DNA of 10,896 nt. It comes from DASQFD01 sp035633255. Lineage in GTDB: Bacteria; Actinomycetota; Actinomycetes; Actinomycetales; Dermatophilaceae. The translations under genes were made by a program, and so were the position numbers. Under the pieces are notes generated by a model. It made no database searches, was not told the DNA's origin, and saw nothing but the letters and a program-made list of their open reading frames with translations. Where the stretch lies: NCBI GenBank assembly GCA_035633255.1, contig DASQFD010000097.1:1-10896 (forward strand), in the 5' to 3' direction. This document shows, piece after piece, positions 1-6,150 of the stretch (its first letter is position 1; each line of letters starts with the position of its first letter).

Positions 1-1
1 A

Positions 2-265
2 CACCTGCAGAGCTACCTGAACGAGTTCGTCTTCCGGTTCAACCGGCGCCGCTCGCGCGCCCGCGGCATGCTCTTCTACCGCGTCCTGCAACTCGCCGTC
101 ACACACGCACCCGTGCGCTACCGCGACCTGGTCGCCGACCCCAAGCCCAAGCGCATCACACCACGGCCCCCGACCCGGCGAGGCCACCCACCGAGCCCGG
201 ACCGTCCACTCGCCGACCGCCCCTGGCGCGAGATTCCAAGCACGACAGTCCGGTCAGATGAATAG
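2..265 (+). pseudogene. IS1595-family (ISXO2-like) transposase, C-terminal part, cut by window start
   Basis: The frame is open from the first bases of the window and ends at TAG 263-265. It begins HLQSYLNEFVFRFNRR and continues with a short RxRG...LFYRVLQ segment, which is the characteristic C-terminal end of the ISXO2-like DDE transposase domain of IS1595 elements. About 87 residues are visible; the DDE catalytic core would lie upstream of the window, so intactness cannot be judged. The last ~35 residues are Pro/Arg-rich and not part of the conserved domain. The bases around the stop (rc AGGGCTATTCATCTGACC, 254-271) may be the right terminal inverted repeat, an inference without the left end for comparison. 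The MBL gene ends only about 45 bases further on and converges on this element. Family assignment is good; whether the copy is functional is unknown. Confidence 0.8.
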
Positions 266-312
266 CCCTAGAAGTGCTTACGCTGGACCAAGCCCGTGAC
301 CTCACCTTCGTC

Positions 313-1269
313 TCACGCGCGGCAGGAGAGCGGCCGGCCGCCGTTGAACGCGACCATGTCGGCCAGGACCGCGGCCGGGTCGGGTAGGGGTACACCTCTG
401 GGCCGGCCCTCCAGCTCGAGGTAGGCGCGGTGGAGGTTGCCGACGATCCGTTCGGAGTCGGTGAGGTCGGCGATCCCGCCGAGGTCGGCCTCGCGGGCAG
501 CGGCCAGCGGGTCCAGCCCGCCCGCCCACGCCTCGGCGGCGAGCCGCTCGACGAAGCGCAGGTAGCCGAGCACCTCGTCGATAAGCCCCGGGCCGGCGAG
601 CGGCCCGTGGCCCGGGACGATCGTCTCGGCGCCGTACCGCCGCAGCCCCTCGACGGCCTCGATGGCGCCCGCCAGCGACCCCATGACGAGGAACGGGGTG
701 CCGCCGTGGAAGAGGAGGTCACCGGCATACAGGACCTTGCGGTCCGGCACCCAGACGACGGAGTCGTTGGTCGTGTGCGCCGCGGTCCCCACGTGCCTGA
801 CCTCGCAGCGGAGGTCGTCGACGAACAGGGTGACGCCATCGGTGTAGGTGAGGAAGGGCGGCGCGACCTCCAGCGAGCCCCACTCCACGGCCTCCCAGGT
901 GCCGGTCCCGATGAGGCGGGACGTCGGGGGCACCCCCTCGGCGAGGACCGCGTCGCGGGTGCGCTCGTGGGCGACGATCGTGGCGGTGCCGAAGAGGTAG
1001 TTGCCGTGGGTGTGGTCGCCGTGGTGGTGGGTGTTGACCAGCGTCCGCACCGGGGCCGGGCTGACCCGCCTGATCGCCTCTTGCAGCGCCCGCGTGCGCG
1101 CCTCGGTGGAGCAGGAGTCGATCGCCACGACGCCGCTCCGGCCGACCAGGAAGCCCGTGTTGTTGATCCACCAGGTGCCGTCGGGCTGGACGTAGGCGTA
1201 GAGGCCGTCGGCGACCTCGTGCGTCTCGCCCGGGAGGGCCCCGGCCCCGTCGCGAAGCGCGCCGCTCAC
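313..1269 (-). CDS. MBL-fold metallo-hydrolase
   Basis: A 318-aa metallo-beta-lactamase-fold protein with the complete metal set. HxHxDH is at residues 81-86 (THHHGDH), a third His at H165 (GTAAHTTND), the bridging Asp at D184 (YAGD) and the last His at H221 (VPGHGP). It probably hydrolyses a small-molecule ester, lactone or thioester using a binuclear metal site; the substrate cannot be read from the sequence. No signal peptide is seen, so it is expected to be cytosolic. The C-terminal ~80 residues form a helical extension after the MBL core. The start is GTG at 1267-1269, chosen because GAGGTGA lies about 6 bases upstream and the protein then begins just before the first MBL strand. It follows the ferredoxin-reductase-like gene after 163 bases on the same strand and may be co-transcribed with it. 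No stop or missing motif suggests damage. Confidence 0.9.
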   Translation of the reverse strand: MSGALRDGAGALPGETHEVADGLYAYVQPDGTWWINNTGFLVGRSGVVAIDSCSTEARTRALQEAIRRVSPAPVRTLVNTHHHGDHTHGNYLFGTATIVAHERTRDAVLAEGVPPTSRLIGTGTWEAVEWGSLEVAPPFLTYTDGVTLFVDDLRCEVRHVGTAAHTTNDSVVWVPDRKVLYAGDLLFHGGTPFLVMGSLAGAIEAVEGLRRYGAETIVPGHGPLAGPGLIDEVLGYLRFVERLAAEAWAGGLDPLAAAREADLGGIADLTDSERIVGNLHRAYLELEGRPRGVPLPDPAAVLADMVAFNGGRPLSCRA

Positions 1270-1432
1270 CTGCGGTCACCTCGCTCCGCGCGAGTGCGGC
1301 AGCCGGGTGCGCGGGACCGCGGTGCGGGTATGCCGTGCCAGGACCTCGCGCCAGGGTTCACCGCCCCATGCTGTCGGGTCGTGCGCACGTACGCCATCCG
1401 GCCCGCATGCGCCCCGAGACCCGGGACGTCGC

Positions 1433-2647
1433 TCACCCGGTCAGGGCGGCCAGCGGCACGCTCGGGTCGCGCAGCGCCGCCGGGTCGACCGCGTCGGCGC
1501 CGACGACCCGTCGGAGATCGTCGACGGCGTCCCAGTCGTTCGCGTGCATCCCGGCCACCGCCGTGCCGTCCTTGACCCAGAGCGCCGTGAACCGCCGTCC
1601 GGTGACGTCCCCACGGAGCACGACCTCGTCGTACCCGTCGGGGCCGACGCTGCCGACGTACTCGATGCCCAGGTCGTACTGGTCGGTGAAGAAGTACGGC
1701 AGCCGGGTGTAGGCCTCGTCGGCACCGGTCATGTTCCGGGCCGCGGTCAGGCCCTGCTCGATCGCGTTGTCCCAGTGCTCGACCCGCAGGTGCCGCCGGA
1801 GGCGCGGGTGGTAGGCACGGGCGACGTCGCCGGCGGCGAAGACGTCCGGGTCCGCGGTCCGCAGGTGCTCGTCGACGACGATGCCGTCGTCGACCGGGAG
1901 ACCCGCCGCCTCCGCGAGTGCGGTGTCGGGCAGGACGCCGACGGCGACCACCAGGAGGTCCGCGGCGACCGACGCGCCGTCGCCGAGCCGCACGAGGGCG
2001 CGGCCGTCGTCGTCCTCCACCGAGGTGACCGACGTGTTCGTGCGGAGGTCCACGCCGTGGTCCCGGTGCAGGCCGGCGAAGACCTCGGCGACCTCGCGGC
2101 CGAGGACCCGCACCAGCGGCAGCTCGAGCGCCTCCAGCACCACGACCTCGCAGCCGGCAGCGACCGCCGCCGCCGCCACCTCCAGTCCGATCCAGCCGCC
2201 GCCGATCGCGACCACCCGGCGGCCCGGCTGGAGCGCGGCCTTGAGGCGTTGGCTGTCCTCCATGGTCCTCAGGTATGCCGGGGACGCGCCGCTGGCGTCC
2301 ACCATCGGCAACCGACGCGGCGAGGCACCCGTCGCCAACAGGAGCCGGTCGTAGCGCACGTCCCCCTCGTCGGTGGCCACGGTGTGGGCTCCCCGGTCGA
2401 TGCCGGTGGCGGTCGACCCGAGCCGCAGGTCGACCTGGTGCTCGAGGTACCACTGCGGCGGGTGCACGAAGGCCCGGTCGAGGTCTTGGTGTCCCAGCAG
2501 GTATCCCTTGGAGAGCGGCGGGCGTTCGTAGGGGAGGTGGCGCTCCGCCGCGACGAGGACGATGCGCCCCGTGAAGCCGCCGCTGCGCAGACCCTCCACG
2601 GCCTTGGCGGCGGCAAGGCCCCCGCCGACGATCGCGAACGTGTCCAT
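1433..2647 (-). CDS. FAD/NAD-dependent ferredoxin reductase-type oxidoreductase
   Basis: A 404-aa flavoprotein of the rubredoxin/ferredoxin reductase group (BphA4/ThcD-like) that normally passes electrons from NAD(P)H through FAD to a small iron-sulfur protein. From the chosen start it shows the FAD Rossmann motif AIVGGGLAAAKA (5-16), LPYERPPLSKGYL (38-50), ATGASPRRLP (105-114), the NAD-binding AIGGGWIGLEVAAA (147-160), the second FAD contact VFAAGDVA (269-276), EHWDNAIEQG (290-299) and the C-terminal reductase domain beginning PYFFTDQYDLGIEY. ATGATG offers two starts, at 2650 and 2647; GAAGGG is spaced better for 2647. The start overlaps the stop of the preceding 57-aa gene, which suggests translational coupling. 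No ferredoxin, Rieske protein, P450 or oxygenase is in the window, so its electron acceptor is unknown. A long reading frame on the opposite strand is a GC-bias shadow. Confidence 0.92.
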   Translation of the reverse strand: MDTFAIVGGGLAAAKAVEGLRSGGFTGRIVLVAAERHLPYERPPLSKGYLLGHQDLDRAFVHPPQWYLEHQVDLRLGSTATGIDRGAHTVATDEGDVRYDRLLLATGASPRRLPMVDASGASPAYLRTMEDSQRLKAALQPGRRVVAIGGGWIGLEVAAAAVAAGCEVVVLEALELPLVRVLGREVAEVFAGLHRDHGVDLRTNTSVTSVEDDDGRALVRLGDGASVAADLLVVAVGVLPDTALAEAAGLPVDDGIVVDEHLRTADPDVFAAGDVARAYHPRLRRHLRVEHWDNAIEQGLTAARNMTGADEAYTRLPYFFTDQYDLGIEYVGSVGPDGYDEVVLRGDVTGRRFTALWVKDGTAVAGMHANDWDAVDDLRRVVGADAVDPAALRDPSVPLAALTG

Positions 2648-2820
2648 CATGCTCCCTTCGGTGTGCCTTCCAGGGTGAAGTACTCGGCGCGCGAGGACGG
2701 GTTCGCGCCCAGCCTCGCGAGCAGCGCCGAGGTGACCGGTGCGGGCCCTGCCGACCACAGCGCCGTCATTGCTCGTCCCGCACGATCGCGGCCGACCGGG
2801 AAGGCGAGCGGAGGTGTCAT
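2647..2820 (-). CDS. Small unrecognised protein (57 aa) coupled to the reductase
   Basis: I do not recognise this protein. ATG at 2818-2820 is preceded by AGGAG with 5 spacer bases, one of the better ribosome sites in the window. The TGA stop (2649-2647) overlaps the start of the reductase gene (ATGATG), the arrangement of a translationally coupled pair. The product begins MTPPLAFPVGRDRAG, has a short apolar middle (ALLARLGA) and ends EYFTLEGTPKGA. It has no cysteine pair, no clear transmembrane stretch and no signal peptide, so it is not a ferredoxin or rubredoxin. The frame is open upstream to 2883, but the good ribosome site favours 2820. It could be a real small partner of the reductase, or the truncated end of a larger gene whose front was lost when the adjacent IS-related rearrangement occurred at about 2970-2990. 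Confidence 0.5.
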   Translation of the reverse strand: MTPPLAFPVGRDRAGRAMTALWSAGPAPVTSALLARLGANPSSRAEYFTLEGTPKGA

Positions 2821-2845
2821 GGCGGCTCCTACTGCACCATGTTCT

Positions 2846-3280
2846 TCACCACCATCGAGCACCGCCCCACCCTCCAAGCCCAACGCGACGACGCCGACGC
2901 CGACGCCAGACCGGCCGTCGCGACGCGTACGAAGCCCTCCTCAAACGACTCGACCCCGCGCCCGCTTGACACCGATCACCCGCATAAGCGGACGCGGTCG
3001 TGAGGATGTCGTTGGCCCGCTCCAGCTCAGCCACCCGCTCTTTCCGCGCCCGGGCCTCCTCGGAGTCCGCCGCCCGCAGACCCGGCGACCGGGCCCGAGT
3101 CCCCTCGCGCAGTTCCTCGTCCTCGACCCAGTTCCGCAAGGTCGCCGGGTTCAGGTCCCACAATGACCCGAGATGACGGCGCGCCCCGACCTTGGAGTCC
3201 TGGCCTTCGGCGAGCCGGTCGCGGTACAACCGCACCGCCCGCTCCACGAACTCCAGCTCGGATCTCTTCGATGCTCCCAT
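2846..3280 (-). pseudogene. IS3-family transposase OrfA, truncated and running into foreign sequence
   Basis: ATG at 3278-3280 starts MGASKRSELEFVERAVRLY, a typical HTH_Tnp_1 OrfA N-terminus. The helix-turn-helix spans roughly residues 8-52 (WDLNPATLRNWV), and the leucine-zipper helix (ERVAELERANDIL) roughly 81-93. OrfA proteins usually end soon after a TASAFFAAEL-like segment; here the match ends at TTASA (about residue 98, base 2987). The frame then continues into an unrelated Arg/Gly-rich tail to a stop at 2846. OrfB, which carries the DDE catalytic domain and is made by frameshifting, is absent, so this copy cannot transpose on its own. The upstream frame to 3586 is antisense to the multicopper oxidase stump and is not part of the gene. 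Confidence 0.8.
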
Positions 3281-3324
3281 GAGGAGAGTCTCCCTTGCTG
3301 GATCAACACCCTCCGGGAGACTCA
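2987..3324 (-). mobile_element. IS3-family element remnant (orfA end only)
   Basis: The minus-strand orfA start and leader are present, but the homology stops after the TASA residues of orfA near 2987 and no orfB follows, so most of the element is missing. The outer end is inferred at 3324: reading leftward it begins TGAGTCTCCCGGAGGG, consistent with the TGA-type ends usual in IS3 elements, and immediately beyond it the multicopper oxidase frame resumes. The leader contains a 9-bp inverted repeat, GAGTCTCCC (3286-3294) and GGGAGACTC (3315-3323). Because the inner end is missing, neither the second terminal repeat nor a target duplication can be seen. Confidence 0.75.
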
Positions 3325-3583
3325 GGACGATTCCGAGTGGGTGATCCGCAACCCGACCCCGATGGACCACCCGTTCCACCTGCACGTGTGGCCCATGCAG
3401 GTCTTGGCGGACAACGGTCAGCGAGTGGCCGAGCCACGCTGGCGTGACGTGGTCAACGTGCCCGCGCAGGGCGAGGTGACGGTGTTGGTGGACTTTGCCC
3501 GCCACCCGGGGCGGAGCGTCTACCACTGCCACATCCTCGACCACGAGGACGCCGGGATGATGGGCGTGGTGCAGACCGCGTGA
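3325..3583 (+). pseudogene. Multicopper oxidase, C-terminal fragment
   Basis: The last ~86 residues of a multicopper oxidase (CueO/laccase-like) are preserved in one frame ending at TGA 3581-3583. HPFHLHVWP (from 3368) carries ligands of the type 1, 2 and 3 coppers, and HCHILDHEDAGMM near the end carries the HCH tripeptide, the type 1 His and the axial Met. In the full enzyme, usually 450-600 aa and exported, these residues complete the trinuclear site that couples substrate or Cu(I) oxidation to oxygen reduction. The N-terminal cupredoxin domains are missing: the frame enters directly from the inferred IS3 end at 3324, and the front half is not elsewhere in this window. The nearest frame start (3173) lies inside the IS remnant. 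The neighbouring DUF305 gene and CsoR site indicate a copper-resistance role for the original gene. Confidence 0.85.
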
Positions 3584-3814
3584 CAACGTCGCCGGCTATG
3601 CCCTCGTGCGCGTGATCGGCGGCCGGGGTCGGTCTTCATCGAATCCCCATGGTTCCTTCAGGCTGTCGTGACGGTAGCCACGTAGGGTCAGGCGCCATCG
3701 TCCGGTCGGCATCGGGCATCGGCCTGTCTGCGTCACCGGTCCACGCAGCGCCGGTGCCGGTGCCGGCGTCCGGAACCGGCCCACGACCACGCATCTGACG
3801 AGGAGCCCCCAACC

Positions 3815-4447
3815 GTGCTGAGCCCCCGCCGACTGACCATTGCCGCCACCGGCCTGCTCTTGGCTACCGCCCTGGCTGCGTGCGGCACCGACGACGCCTC
3901 CACCGGCCAGGCCGGCGCAGGCTCGACGTCATCCTCGACGGCGGCCGCGACGAGCGACCGGGCTGCTGACATCGCGTTCGCGCAGCTGATGATTCCGCAC
4001 CATCAGCAGGCGCTGGAGATGGCGCAGCTGGCTACCGGGAAGGCAACGACAGCGGACGTCAAGCGGCTGGCCGGGCAGATCGAGGCCGCGCAGGACCCCG
4101 AGATCCGCACCATGAAGGGCTGGTTGTCGGCGTGGGACGCGCCGCAGCAGATGCCGGGCGCGACCGCCTCCGGCGGGTCGATGGACCACTCCGGGCACGA
4201 CATGGGCGGCATGAGCTCGCAGGGGATGATGACCGCCGAGGACATGGCCAGGCTGAGCGCCGCCGGCGGTGACGATTTCGACAGCACCTGGCTGGAGATG
4301 ATGATCCGGCACCACGAGGGCGCGATCACGATGGCCGATCAGGTGCTTACCACCACCAAGGACCCCGAGGTCACCACGCTCGCCAACGCGGTCCGCACCG
4401 GCCAGCGCGCCGAGATCGACCAGATGCGCCAACTCCTGGCGCGATGA
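3815..4447 (+). CDS. DUF305 domain lipoprotein, probable periplasmic/surface copper binder
   Basis: A 210-aa DUF305 protein. Residues 1-23 form a lipoprotein signal with lipobox LAAC (Cys23), so it should be anchored outside the membrane. After a Ser/Thr/Ala-rich linker come two DUF305 helical units with the family motif. The first is FAQLMIPHHQQALEMA (H62-H63), and the second is LEMMIRHHEGAITMA (H166-H167). A Met/His-rich stretch between them (about 123-139, MDHSGHDMGGM) looks like a copper-binding segment; copper binding is known for some relatives such as CopM. The start is GTG 3815, with AGGAG (3801-3805) nine bases upstream. The stop overlaps an ATG at 4444 (ATGA), the likely original start of the next gene, so the two are probably co-expressed. 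I found no clear promoter or CsoR-like site in the 231 bases upstream. The gene appears intact. Confidence 0.92.
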   Translation: MLSPRRLTIAATGLLLATALAACGTDDASTGQAGAGSTSSSTAAATSDRAADIAFAQLMIPHHQQALEMAQLATGKATTADVKRLAGQIEAAQDPEIRTMKGWLSAWDAPQQMPGATASGGSMDHSGHDMGGMSSQGMMTAEDMARLSAAGGDDFDSTWLEMMIRHHEGAITMADQVLTTTKDPEVTTLANAVRTGQRAEIDQMRQLLAR

Positions 4448-4483
4448 GGCTCGTGGCCGTGGCCGTGGCCCGCGGCGCTGCTG

Positions 4484-5404
4484 GTGGTCAGTGGGTGCGG
4501 CGGGTCCACCGGCGGCGAGCCGGCGAGCAGCCCCACCGCACCACCACGTTCCGTAACCGCACCGGCCTCCCCCGGGGCACCGGCCCCGTCCGCCGTCCCC
4601 GGGACCACACCCGGCGCCGGCAGCCCCACGAAGCCGGAGCCGGCGGCCACGCCCGTCGATGTCTCCGGGTCGTCGGCGCATGTGCACCACCTCGCGTATG
4701 ACGCCACCACGTTGCTGCTCGGCACCCACGTCGGGTTGTACGCGCAGTCGCCGGCCCGACAACCGAAGCGGCTGGGCACCTCCACCTTCGACGTCATGGG
4801 CTTGGCCCATGACGGCACTCGCTGGCTGGCCTCCGGGCACCCCGGCGACGGAGAGGACCTGCCGAGCGACCTGGGTCTGCGGCAGTCCACCGACGGCCGG
4901 ACGTGGAGCACGGTGAGCCTGCTCGGGAAGGTGGACTTCCACCGCCTTGCCGCGTCCGGGCGCACCGTCATCGGGGTCTCGGCGCACGACGGTGCCCTGA
5001 TGCGCTCCCAGGACGGCGGCGCGACGTGGAGCACCTTGACCAACCCGGGGGTGTTCGACCTGGCGATTGACCCTTCTGCACCGGCGACGGTGGTCGCCAC
5101 CACGGAGACCGGCCCGGTGCGCTCCACCGACGCCGGGAGCTCATGGCAGCGCCTCGCGGGCGCGCCGCTGGTCGCCCGCATCGCGTGGACCGGCCGCACC
5201 CTGTATGCCGTGGCTCCGGACGGGCAGGTGCACGTCACCACCAACCGCGGGGACACGTGGACCGCGCGCGGCAGCGTCGGCGGGCAGCCGGCCGCCCTCG
5301 CGGCGGAGGGCGACACGGTCGCCGTGCTGGTCGCGGACCGGGTGCTGGAGTCCGGCGACCGCGGGGCGTCCTTCCGCCCCCGCCTGACCGGCATCAGCTC
5401 CTGA
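4484..5404 (+). CDS. BNR-repeat (sialidase-like / F510_1955-type) lipoprotein, signal region likely frameshifted
   Basis: This frame encodes a beta-propeller-like protein with at least five BNR/Asp-box repeats. From GTG 4484 they are STDGRTW (135-141), SQDGGATW (175-182), STDAGSSW (214-221), TTNRGDTW (252-259) and SGDRGASF (290-297). It resembles the proteins annotated as F510_1955-family glycosylhydrolases, often found beside DUF305 and copper genes in actinobacteria; glycosidase activity is unproven. A Pro/Ser/Thr-rich linker (about 8-60) suits an exported lipoprotein. GTG 4484 gives MVSGC, only the end of a lipobox. ATG 4444, overlapping the DUF305 stop, lies in another frame. Deleting one C from the CCC at 4469-4471 joins the two as MRLVAVAVAAALLVVSGC, a textbook lipoprotein signal. 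So either the gene carries a +1 lesion or sequencing error, or it uses an internal start and loses export. The rest of the frame is clean to TGA 5404. Confidence 0.82.
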   Translation: MVSGCGGSTGGEPASSPTAPPRSVTAPASPGAPAPSAVPGTTPGAGSPTKPEPAATPVDVSGSSAHVHHLAYDATTLLLGTHVGLYAQSPARQPKRLGTSTFDVMGLAHDGTRWLASGHPGDGEDLPSDLGLRQSTDGRTWSTVSLLGKVDFHRLAASGRTVIGVSAHDGALMRSQDGGATWSTLTNPGVFDLAIDPSAPATVVATTETGPVRSTDAGSSWQRLAGAPLVARIAWTGRTLYAVAPDGQVHVTTNRGDTWTARGSVGGQPAALAAEGDTVAVLVADRVLESGDRGASFRPRLTGISS

Positions 5405-5522
5405 ACGCGCTCGGCGACCGTGCCATCGCCGGTGCGGCCGCACTCGCGCGGGCCGTGACCCGCACAGCCCCCCTGATCGCCGACGCCGCCAACGCTCCGC
5501 CGGTGTCGCCACCTCGAGTGAT

Positions 5523-5539
5523 ATACCCTAAGGGGGTAT
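5523..5539. promoter_or_regulatory. CsoR-type copper-responsive operator
   Basis: ATACCCTAAGGGGGTAT is an inverted repeat with perfect 6-bp arms (ATACCC at 5523-5528 and GGGTAT at 5534-5539) around TAAGG. It closely resembles known CsoR operators, such as the TACCC...GGGGTA site in front of Bacillus copZA. It sits about 48 bases before the start of the metal-ATPase relic, where a repressor would block transcription until Cu(I) binds CsoR. No csoR gene lies in the window, so any regulator acts in trans. A -10-like GATATA overlaps its left edge (5520-5525). Confidence 0.78.
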
Positions 5540-5571
5540 CAAGTTGCCTCGCCTGCAAGCTGGTGGGACAC

Positions 5572-5589
5572 GAGGAAGGTGGGGTCACG
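5572..5589 (+). promoter_or_regulatory. Ribosome site followed by ACG instead of a normal start
   Basis: GAGGAAGG (5572-5579) is followed after seven bases by ACG (5587-5589), which begins the frame of the HMA-like domain (ACG GCG AGT CAG). Nothing else at proper spacing in that frame is a standard start. The simplest reading is that an ancestral ATG mutated to ACG. The GTG at 5563 lies upstream of the ribosome site and would not use it. Confidence 0.5.
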
Positions 5590-5900
5590 GCGAGTCAGCG
5601 CACCGTCCTGCACGTCGGGTATCTGCACGGGGCCACGAGCGCGCGAGAGGTCGAGTCGACGCTGCTGCGGCGACCGGGCGTCGAGGCCGTGGCGGCGAAC
5701 GCGGCCAACCAGAGCGCCACCGTGACCGCACCGCGGTGCTGGTGTCGGTCGACGGGCGCGCCACCGGCGTCCTCGCCCTCGCCGACGCGGCCCGGCCGAC
5801 CTCGGTGGCCGCCGTCCAGGCGCTGCACGACCTCGGCGTCGAGGTGGTCATCCTCACCGGGCACAACGAGGCGACCGCCCGCCGAACACGCAGCGCGTAA
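5587..5900 (+). pseudogene. P1B-type heavy-metal-translocating ATPase relic (internal deletion, frameshift)
   Basis: Two ends of a metal-pumping ATPase are joined. Bases 5587 to about 5727 encode an HMA-like N-terminal domain (TVLHVGYLHGATSAREVE, then RRPGVEAVAANAANQSATVT), a form lacking the CxxC pair, as I recall for some actinobacterial P1B ATPases. From about 5730, in a different frame, comes part of the P domain: VLVSVDGRATGVLALADA, RPTSVAAVQALHDLGVEVV, then ILTGHNEATARR, ending early at TAA 5898-5900. All transmembrane helices, the CPC/SPC metal site, the TGE loop, DKTG and the HP motif are missing (several hundred residues). The junction contains tandem ACCGC (5725-5734), suggesting deletion between short repeats. 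The conserved TGDN reads TGHN (codon 5862-5864). With the CsoR site upstream, the ancestor was most likely a copper exporter (CopA-like). Confidence 0.85.
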
Positions 5901-5938
5901 GAGCGCGCCTCGAAACCGGGTCTGGCCGAGTTAGCCCT

Positions 5939-6150
5939 GTGACGAACCTGCCGGCCGCCGCGCAGAGGGCCCGCGGTGTCGAGTACGGCGGCGGCCGCGG
6001 CCTGCAGGTGTGGGACGGGCGCGGGGCGCCTATCCCCTGCGCTGGCCCCGCGACCTCGCCGCCGTGCTCGAGCGGTACGCCGATCACGCCGACGCGGTGA
6101 CCAGCTACATCCCGGCCGACCACCTCCCCACCGACAACACCCGGCCCTGA
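5939..6150 (+). pseudogene. Unrecognised small reading frame with one frameshift
   Basis: From GTG 5939 the frame has strongly G/C-rich third positions and reads MTNLPAAAQRARG, then VEYGGGRGLQVWDGRGA. At about 6028-6033 the coding signature moves to another frame, reading YPLRWPRDLAAVLERYADHA and ending PADHLPTDNTRP at TGA 6148-6150. Removing two bases from the GCGC around the switch would join them into a protein of about 69 residues. I do not recognise the family. There is no good ribosome site before 5939, so it may be the tail of a longer lost gene. The call rests on codon-position bias only. Confidence 0.35.

Noticed and set aside
430..1575. Plus-strand 381-aa open frame opposite the MBL gene
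   Set aside because: Shadow of the minus-strand MBL hydrolase, which has all its metal ligands; the shadow has no recognisable motif.
1307..3166. Long plus-strand open frame (619 aa) opposite the reductase gene
   Set aside because: It is antisense to a gene with complete FAD and NAD motifs, has Arg/Gly/Val-rich shadow composition, and crosses the IS remnant boundary.
3286..3323. Intrinsic terminator at the GAGTCTCCC/GGGAGACTC inverted repeat
   Set aside because: The loop is about 20 bases, there is no T-run, and it lies in the leader of IS3 orfA, where such repeats belong to the element.
3596..3790. Minus-strand 64-aa frame upstream of the DUF305 gene
   Set aside because: No ribosome site, no recognised family, and it overlaps the region that must hold the DUF305 promoter.
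3929..4987. Minus-strand 352-aa frame opposite DUF305 and the BNR gene
   Set aside because: Low-complexity Arg/Gly/His-rich antisense product spanning two clearly coding plus-strand genes.
5143..5934. Single 263-aa plus-strand frame covering the end of the BNR gene and the ATPase relic
   Set aside because: Only its middle (about 5587-5727) matches a known domain; its beginning is out of frame with the BNR gene and its end is out of frame with the ATPase P domain.
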